DNA from: Streptococcus vestibularis ATCC 49124
Lineage (GTDB): Bacteria > Bacillota > Bacilli > Lactobacillales > Streptococcaceae
Direction of reading: 5' to 3'
Length of the DNA stretch: 64,000 nt
NCBI RefSeq assembly: GCF_000188295.1
Contig: NZ_GL831112.1
Span: forward strand, 1,454,847-1,518,846
Below, in pieces: positions 59,414 to 64,000 of this stretch. Under the pieces are notes generated by a model, which was not told where the DNA came from, did not search any database, and worked only from the letters and a program-made list of their open reading frames with translations. Every line of letters starts with the position of its first letter. Position 1 is the first letter of the stretch. The position numbers and the translations under genes are program-made.

Positions 59414-59463
59414 ACGCTCCTCCTTAAAAAAATCGATAAGCCTATTATACTCCTATTTTTTAG

Positions 59464-59501
59464 AAAAATAAAGAAATTTTCCAACAATTTTGAAAATTTC
59501 T
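59464..59501 (-). terminator. Terminator of rlmCD
   Basis: AGAAATTTTC / GAAAATTTCT perfect 10-bp stem, then TTATTTTT on the minus strand. Confidence 0.75.
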
Positions 59502-59522
59502 TGTTTTTTATGTTAGGTTTTG

Positions 59523-60878
59523 TCACATTTTCTTAGTTAGCTTCACAACTGCTTCTGTTCGAGCTGTATGAGGAAACATGTCTACTGACTGGATATAATT
59601 AACATCATATACTTTAGCCAAAGAAACTAGGTCTCTAGCCAAAGTAGATACATTACATGAAACATATACCATTTTTTCAGGAGTGTAGTCCAGTATCGTT
59701 TTAAGTAGCTTATCATCTAAACCAGTTCTAGGAGGATCCACAATAAGAGCATCTGCTCGATAACCTTCCTTGTACCAACGTGGAATGATATCTTCTGCTT
59801 TCCCCACCTCATAGTGAGTATTTCCCAGGCCAAGTGATTTGGCATTCTTCCTAGCATCCTCAATAGCCTCAGGAATGATATCCATACCGCGAATACTCTT
59901 TACCTTATTTGCAAAAGCAAGTCCAATAGTACCAACCCCACAATAAGCATCAATAAGGTGTTCATCCTTATCCACTTCCAAAGCTTCAACGGCCTGACTA
60001 TAGAGCACTTCAGTTTGCTTAGGGTTCAACTGGTAAAAGGCACGAGGAGAAAGTGCGAAGTTATAGTCCAGCACCTCTTCTTGGATTGTATCTTGACCCC
60101 AGATAATTTCCGTCTCTTGGCCATAAATCTCACTGGATTTCGAATAGTTATAATTGATAGCAACTGTTACAATTTCAGGATAACGTAAAGTTAACTCCTT
60201 CACCAACTTAGTCAAAGAAACAGACTTAGATGTTACAAAAATTAGCTGGACCTGATTAGACCCTAAAGCACGTCGTATCATAACTGTGCGAATCCCAGAA
60301 ATTTTGCGCTCATTATAAATCGGTAACTTGTATTTATCTAGCAAACTTGTAACCTTATTCATCATCGCTTGCGTTAACTCATCTTGAACCAGGCAATCAT
60401 CAATATTGATTAGTCGATGACTTCCTTCCGCAAATAAGCCTGCTTTAACTGAGCCACCAAAAGAACGTGTTTGAAATTGTAGTTTAGCACGATAATGTTG
60501 TGGTTGCTCCATCCCAATTGTTTGACGAATCTCATAAGACTCAAAATTAGCCGGTTTGAACTTTTTCAAGGCTTGTCCTAATAGATCCGTTTTAAACTCT
60601 AATTGTTTATCATAACGAAGATGCATCAACTGGCAACCACCACACTCTTCATAGACACCACATTTAGGTTCAACACGAAACTTGGAAGCTTTATTAATCT
60701 TTAATAGTTTTGCCTGAACAAAGTTTCTCTTAACCGAAACAATCTGACAAAATACCTCTTCCCCCTTCAAAGCTCCAGGAACAAAAACCAATGTTTTTTT
60801 ATAAAAACCAATGCCCTCACCATTGATCCCCATGCGTTTAATCTTAAGTGGGATACGTTGTTTCACTTGTAAATTCAT
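59523..60878 (-). CDS. rlmCD: 23S rRNA (uracil-5-)-methyltransferase RlmCD
   Basis: It puts 5-methyl groups on uridines of 23S rRNA; in S. pneumoniae one enzyme of this type serves two sites. 451 residues: N-terminal TRAM domain (about 5-60), iron-sulfur cysteines ([11 protein letters not shown]), the SAM domain with [21 protein letters not shown], and catalytic Cys in [13 protein letters not shown]. The ATG has no Shine-Dalgarno and lies six bases after a TAGAAT -10, so the mRNA may be leaderless. Confidence 0.92.
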   Translation of the reverse strand: MNLQVKQRIPLKIKRMGINGEGIGFYKKTLVFVPGALKGEEVFCQIVSVKRNFVQAKLLKINKASKFRVEPKCGVYEECGGCQLMHLRYDKQLEFKTDLLGQALKKFKPANFESYEIRQTIGMEQPQHYRAKLQFQTRSFGGSVKAGLFAEGSHRLINIDDCLVQDELTQAMMNKVTSLLDKYKLPIYNERKISGIRTVMIRRALGSNQVQLIFVTSKSVSLTKLVKELTLRYPEIVTVAINYNYSKSSEIYGQETEIIWGQDTIQEEVLDYNFALSPRAFYQLNPKQTEVLYSQAVEALEVDKDEHLIDAYCGVGTIGLAFANKVKSIRGMDIIPEAIEDARKNAKSLGLGNTHYEVGKAEDIIPRWYKEGYRADALIVDPPRTGLDDKLLKTILDYTPEKMVYVSCNVSTLARDLVSLAKVYDVNYIQSVDMFPHTARTEAVVKLTKKM

Positions 60879-60912
60879 ACTACCATTCTAACATTTTGAT
60901 ATAATAATAACT
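60879..60912. promoter_or_regulatory. 34-bp divergent rlmCD/recX promoter region
   Basis: The plus strand has TGATATAAT (60897-60905), with the recX ATG seven bases on. The minus strand has TGTTAGAAT, with the rlmCD ATG six bases on. Both are extended -10 elements, neither gene has a ribosome binding site, and the -35 region of each lies in or near the other gene. Confidence 0.65.
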
Positions 60913-61689
60913 ATGAAAATCACAAAAATCGAAAAGAAAAAAAAACTCTATCTCGTCGAGATAGACCAAAAAGAGAGTCTCTATGTTACAGAAGACACCG
61001 TCGTCAAGTACATGTTAACAAAAGAAAAGACACTAAGTAAAAATCAGCTAGAAGATATTAAAAACTTTGCGCAGTTCTCACATGGTAAAAATCTGGCCCT
61101 CTATTTTATTTCCTTTAAACAACGTACGGAAAAAGAAGTAAGAGATTATCTTTTTAAGCATGAAATAAATCCACATATAATTCCCCAAATCATTGATAAT
61201 CTAAAGAAAGACCATTGGATTGATGATTATAAACTTCTAGAAAGCCTAGCTCAACAGAATTTAAATTCCGGAGATAAAGGTGCCTATGTCTTGAAGCAAA
61301 AATGGCTACAAAAAGGCTGTGAGAAACAAGTCATTGACGAGGTATTAACCCAGTTTGATTTCTCGGAAGTAGCAATTAAAGTAGCTTCAAAATTATTAAG
61401 AAAATATCAAGGAAAATTACCAACCAAATCTCTAAAGGATAAATTGACTCAGAACCTCATTAATAAAGGCTTTGCATTCCAAGAAAGTAAGCAAGCTATT
61501 GACCAACTAGAACTAGAAGCCGATGAAGAAAATGAACAAACTCTCCTTTATAAAGAAATAGAAAAGCAATATCAAAAATTTAGTAAAAAATACGACGGTT
61601 ATGAACTCAAGCAACGCCTAACACAATCTTTGGCCCGAAAAGGTTATGACTTTAATGCTATAGCCTCCGCTCTAAGAGAATATTTCTAG
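60913..61689 (+). CDS. recX: Regulatory protein RecX
   Basis: It limits RecA filament activity. 258 residues, long Firmicute form of mostly helical three-helix repeats: ALYFISFKQRTEKEVRDYLFKHEI, IPQIIDNLKKDHWIDDYKLLES, GAYVLKQKWLQKGCEKQVIDEVL, ELKQRLTQSLARKGYDFNAI. The start MKITKIEKKKK fits the family, yet there is no Shine-Dalgarno. Confidence 0.92.
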   Translation: MKITKIEKKKKLYLVEIDQKESLYVTEDTVVKYMLTKEKTLSKNQLEDIKNFAQFSHGKNLALYFISFKQRTEKEVRDYLFKHEINPHIIPQIIDNLKKDHWIDDYKLLESLAQQNLNSGDKGAYVLKQKWLQKGCEKQVIDEVLTQFDFSEVAIKVASKLLRKYQGKLPTKSLKDKLTQNLINKGFAFQESKQAIDQLELEADEENEQTLLYKEIEKQYQKFSKKYDGYELKQRLTQSLARKGYDFNAIASALREYF

Positions 61690-61715
61690 GAATTCCCCCT
61701 CTTTTCTCAAAATTA

Positions 61716-61724
61716 TGATACAAT
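61716..61724 (+). promoter_or_regulatory. Extended -10 promoter of the DUF402 gene
   Basis: TGATACAAT, 35 bp before the ATG; a GAGGA site precedes the start. Confidence 0.5.
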
Positions 61725-61759
61725 AATGAAGATAACCCTTATTGTAGAAAGAGGACGCC

Positions 61760-62293
61760 ATGAAATTACCAAAAGAAGGCGACTTTATCACAATTCAAAG
61801 TTATAAGCATGATGGTAGATTGCACCGTACTTGGCGCGATACTATGGTACTAAAGACAACTGAGAATGCTGTTATTGGCGTTAACGATCACACCCTCGTT
61901 ACTGAAGCAGACGGAAGACGATGGGTAACGCGTGAACCTGCTATTGTTTATTTCCACAAAAAATACTGGTTTAATATTATAGCCATGATTAGGGATAACG
62001 GCATTTCCTACTACTGCAATTTAGCCAGTCCCTATGTTTTGGACCAAGAAGCGCTAAAATATATTGACTATGACCTAGATGTCAAAGTCTTCGCTGATGG
62101 TGAAAAAAAATTGCTAGATGTAGATGAGTATGAAACACATAAAAAAGAAATGCATTACTCTCCTGATATTGACTATATCTTAAAGGAACATGTTAAAATC
62201 TTAGTAGATTGGATTAACAATGGTAAAGGGCCATTTTCACAATCTTATGTTAACATCTGGTACAAACGTTATCTTGAACTAAGGAATCGTTAA
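61760..62293 (+). CDS. DUF402 nucleoside tri-/diphosphatase (Ntdp family)
   Basis: 177 residues of the YgaC/DUF402 family; the S. aureus member Ntdp hydrolyses nucleoside tri- and diphosphates. Family marks are [45 protein letters not shown] with the metal-binding acids, and [13 protein letters not shown]. It is monocistronic with its own terminator. Confidence 0.88.
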   Translation: MKLPKEGDFITIQSYKHDGRLHRTWRDTMVLKTTENAVIGVNDHTLVTEADGRRWVTREPAIVYFHKKYWFNIIAMIRDNGISYYCNLASPYVLDQEALKYIDYDLDVKVFADGEKKLLDVDEYETHKKEMHYSPDIDYILKEHVKILVDWINNGKGPFSQSYVNIWYKRYLELRNR

Positions 62294-62302
62294 AGTTGTC
62301 AT

Positions 62303-62336
62303 AAAAAAGACTAGTAATAAAACTAGTCTTTTTTTT
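62303..62336 (+). terminator. Terminator of the DUF402 gene
   Basis: AAGACTAGT / ACTAGTCTT stem with a 6-nt loop, then eight T. It may also serve the converging gene. Confidence 0.9.
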
Positions 62337-62341
62337 GCACT

Positions 62342-62982
62342 AAAAACTAATGCTTCAGAATCTAAGTCCATATTCAAAAGATAACGACCTTCTTCTACTT
62401 GAATAAGATACCCTAATAATTCTAAAGCATCAACAAAAATATTCCTCCTTTTTTGAAGTGCATATTCCTTCCTAACGTATTTTAAAAGAAAAGTCGTAAC
62501 ATTTTTTAAAAATATTCAGGATTAACATCCCCTAATATATCATATAATCTATTCTGCTCTTCCGATAATGGTAGATTTTCTCTTAATTTATAGAAATAGT
62601 TTGAAATTGTAAGATCATCTCTCGTGATACTCGTTTGTTCAATAATGACAACTTCATTAGTAGAATTACTTATCTCAGTAACAAATCTACGATTTAATAG
62701 TTCTAAATAACAAGTAGAATCATCATTAATAAAAAAATGCTGATCTAAATCAATTTTAGAAGAATCTGACACAAGACTAATTAATAAACGATAACGTTTC
62801 TCGAAACGTTCAATATAGCCTGCTTTTACAAACTCCTCAATTAATTTATCGATATTCTTTTGAAAAGGAAACTGCCTTTTTATTGCTCTCAGCGTCACAG
62901 GCTGATTAAGATATAGATAATTCACTATTTCCATAAAAAGAGTTTGCTTACATAGTTTGTTTGGGTTAAATTGTATTATCAT
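62342..62982 (-). pseudogene. DUF1803-like protein gene, frameshifted
   Basis: The 158-residue frame from 62982 stops at TAA 62506-62508 right after a T5 run (minus strand, 62508-62512). One more T would read on as NPEYFLKNVTTFLLKYVRKEY and through DALELLGYLIQVEEGRYLLNMDLDSEALVF to about 62342. The restored protein has about 210 residues with a winged-helix look (TLRAIKRQFPFQKNIDKLIEEFVKAGYI). It resembles streptococcal DUF1803 proteins, which also sit beside ppaC. Function unknown. Confidence 0.75.
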
Positions 62983-63012
62983 AAGAAGTATTATACCATT
63001 ATTCAGACCACT

Positions 63013-63032
63013 AAAAAAAGGCCTGACGGCCT
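63013..63032 (-). terminator. Terminator of ppaC
   Basis: AGGCC / GGCCT with a 4-nt loop, then seven T on the minus strand. Confidence 0.85.
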
Positions 63033-63036
63033 AATT

Positions 63037-63969
63037 TTATGCATTAAAGCTTTCAGTCAACTGTGGTACTACTTGTTTCTTACGAGAAACGGCACCTTCA
63101 AGGAAAGCATGATTATTTTCCAAAACAAAATCAAAAGCATTTTCAACTTTATCAGTATTTGAACCAAGTGTAAGAATTTCTGAATTTGAATTAAGAATAT
63201 CAGTAATCATTAACACAAAGTCAGAGTATCCATTGCTTTTAATTGAGTCAGTAATAGCTTCTTCGATTTCCTCTTGACGAGAAAGAACATCGGCAATATC
63301 AACTGTATTAACCTGTGCAACACGAACTTGATTACCATTCAATTCAAAAGTTTTTGCATCAATATCAATAAGTTCTTCAGCAGATTTAGAAGAAAGATTA
63401 GTACCAGCTTTAAGCATAGCAAGTCCATATTCTTCCAAATTAACACCAGCAATTTCTGCAAGTTCAGCTGCTACTCCAGGGTCTGAAGCATGGGTAGTTG
63501 GAGATTTAAGAAGAAGAGTATCAGAAATCAAACCTGACAAGAGCAAACCAGCGACATCTTTAGGAACTTCAACATTATTTTCTTTAAACATGCGATAAAC
63601 AATCGAAGAAGCTGAACCTACAGGTTCTAAACGCATCATTAATGGATTAGCTGTCTCAAAGTTAGCCACACGGTGGTGATCCACTACTTCAATAACTTCT
63701 ACTTCCTTAATATCTGAAATAGATTGTTGAAACTCATTATGGTCAGTAAGAATAACTTGATTTACACCCTCTGACTGTGCTGACTCAACAACACGAGGAG
63801 CATCTACAGAAAAATAGTCAAGTACAAAAGCAGTCTCTTCATTTGGAGTACCCAAAGCAACAGCCTCAGCATCAACACCAAGTTGGCGTTTCAAATAAGC
63901 GTAACCATAAGAAGAACCAATAGCATCAGAATCAGGATTTTGGTGACCAAACACAAAAACTTTAGACAT
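63037..63969 (-). CDS. ppaC: Manganese-dependent inorganic pyrophosphatase
   Basis: It hydrolyses pyrophosphate. 310 residues, DHH family (class II): metal motifs [20 protein letters not shown] and [10 protein letters not shown] in the N-terminal domain, and substrate-binding SRKKQVVP near the C-terminus. It has a GAGGTGA site before the ATG. Confidence 0.96.
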   Translation of the reverse strand: MSKVFVFGHQNPDSDAIGSSYGYAYLKRQLGVDAEAVALGTPNEETAFVLDYFSVDAPRVVESAQSEGVNQVILTDHNEFQQSISDIKEVEVIEVVDHHRVANFETANPLMMRLEPVGSASSIVYRMFKENNVEVPKDVAGLLLSGLISDTLLLKSPTTHASDPGVAAELAEIAGVNLEEYGLAMLKAGTNLSSKSAEELIDIDAKTFELNGNQVRVAQVNTVDIADVLSRQEEIEEAITDSIKSNGYSDFVLMITDILNSNSEILTLGSNTDKVENAFDFVLENNHAFLEGAVSRKKQVVPQLTESFNA

Positions 63970-63989
63970 ATATTCACCTCAAAAATAAT

Positions 63990-63995
63990 ATTATA
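63990..63995 (-). promoter_or_regulatory. -10 element of ppaC promoter
   Basis: TATAAT on the minus strand, about 20 nt before the start; the -35 lies beyond the window. Confidence 0.5.
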
Positions 63996-64000
63996 CTATA

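Overview
The window is a low-GC Firmicute chromosome segment. Its gene content and order point to the salivarius group of Streptococcus: relP-relR-relS, a Sip-type LysM surface protein, a FabT-controlled fab/acc cluster with FabK, and stand-alone GtfA/GtfB glycosyltransferases. The number of decaying genes favours S. thermophilus over S. salivarius, but that is inference. I saw no tRNA or rRNA genes, CRISPR array, insertion sequence or prophage. Most genes lie on the minus strand.

Region by region. (1) 1-5.1 kb: tail of a LysR-type regulator, metG, and a cluster of three related membrane-protein genes, one intact and two degraded. (2) 5.1-12.9 kb: phoH, the Sip-like protein, cvfB-yozE, pyrH-frr, and relP-relR-relS with a frameshifted relS. 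(3) 13-18.3 kb: a dead GNAT acetyltransferase gene, a MarR-controlled heterodimeric ABC exporter and a divergent peptide deformylase. (4) 18.4-22.7 kb: gdhA with a CodY-like box, then nadR-nrtR and an HdeD-like membrane protein. (5) 22.7-28 kb: an operon of a DUF1149 protein, degV, dapB, cca and an ABC-F ATPase. (6) 28-33.1 kb: two GNAT proteins, rpmA, rplU with its leader, and gtfB/gtfA. (7) 33.2-37.5 kb: thiI with a cysteine desulfurase, a Ser/Thr-rich membrane protein, and folC. (8) 37.6-45.2 kb: gor, the fructose PTS operon fruR-fruK-fruA, rny and luxS. (9) 45.2-56.1 kb: the whole type II fatty acid synthesis cluster fabM-fabT-fabH-acpP-fabK-fabD-fabG-fabF-accB-fabZ-accC-accD-accA. (10) 56.1-64 kb: a HAD phosphatase, aspartate kinase, asnA, rlmCD, recX, a DUF402 phosphatase, a frameshifted DUF1803-like gene and ppaC.

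Regulation that can be read directly includes a perfect 26-bp palindrome before nadR (candidate NrtR operator), a perfect 37-bp palindrome before fabM plus a FabT-type site over the fabT -10, and three evenly placed palindromes at the MarR promoter. There is also a 16-bp cre in the fruR leader, and CodY-like boxes in the 17-bp promoter spacers of gdhA and the aspartate kinase gene. The divergent rlmCD and recX genes are only 34 bp apart and look leaderless.

The clearest oddities are the single-base homopolymer losses that break relS, the DUF1803-like gene and one membrane-protein paralog, and the absence of the L27-processing protease gene prp between rplU and rpmA although L27 keeps its cleavable N-terminus. 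I found no clearly new multi-gene system. The best candidates for further work are the leaderless divergent pair, the small membrane-protein family and the orphan GtfA/GtfB pair.
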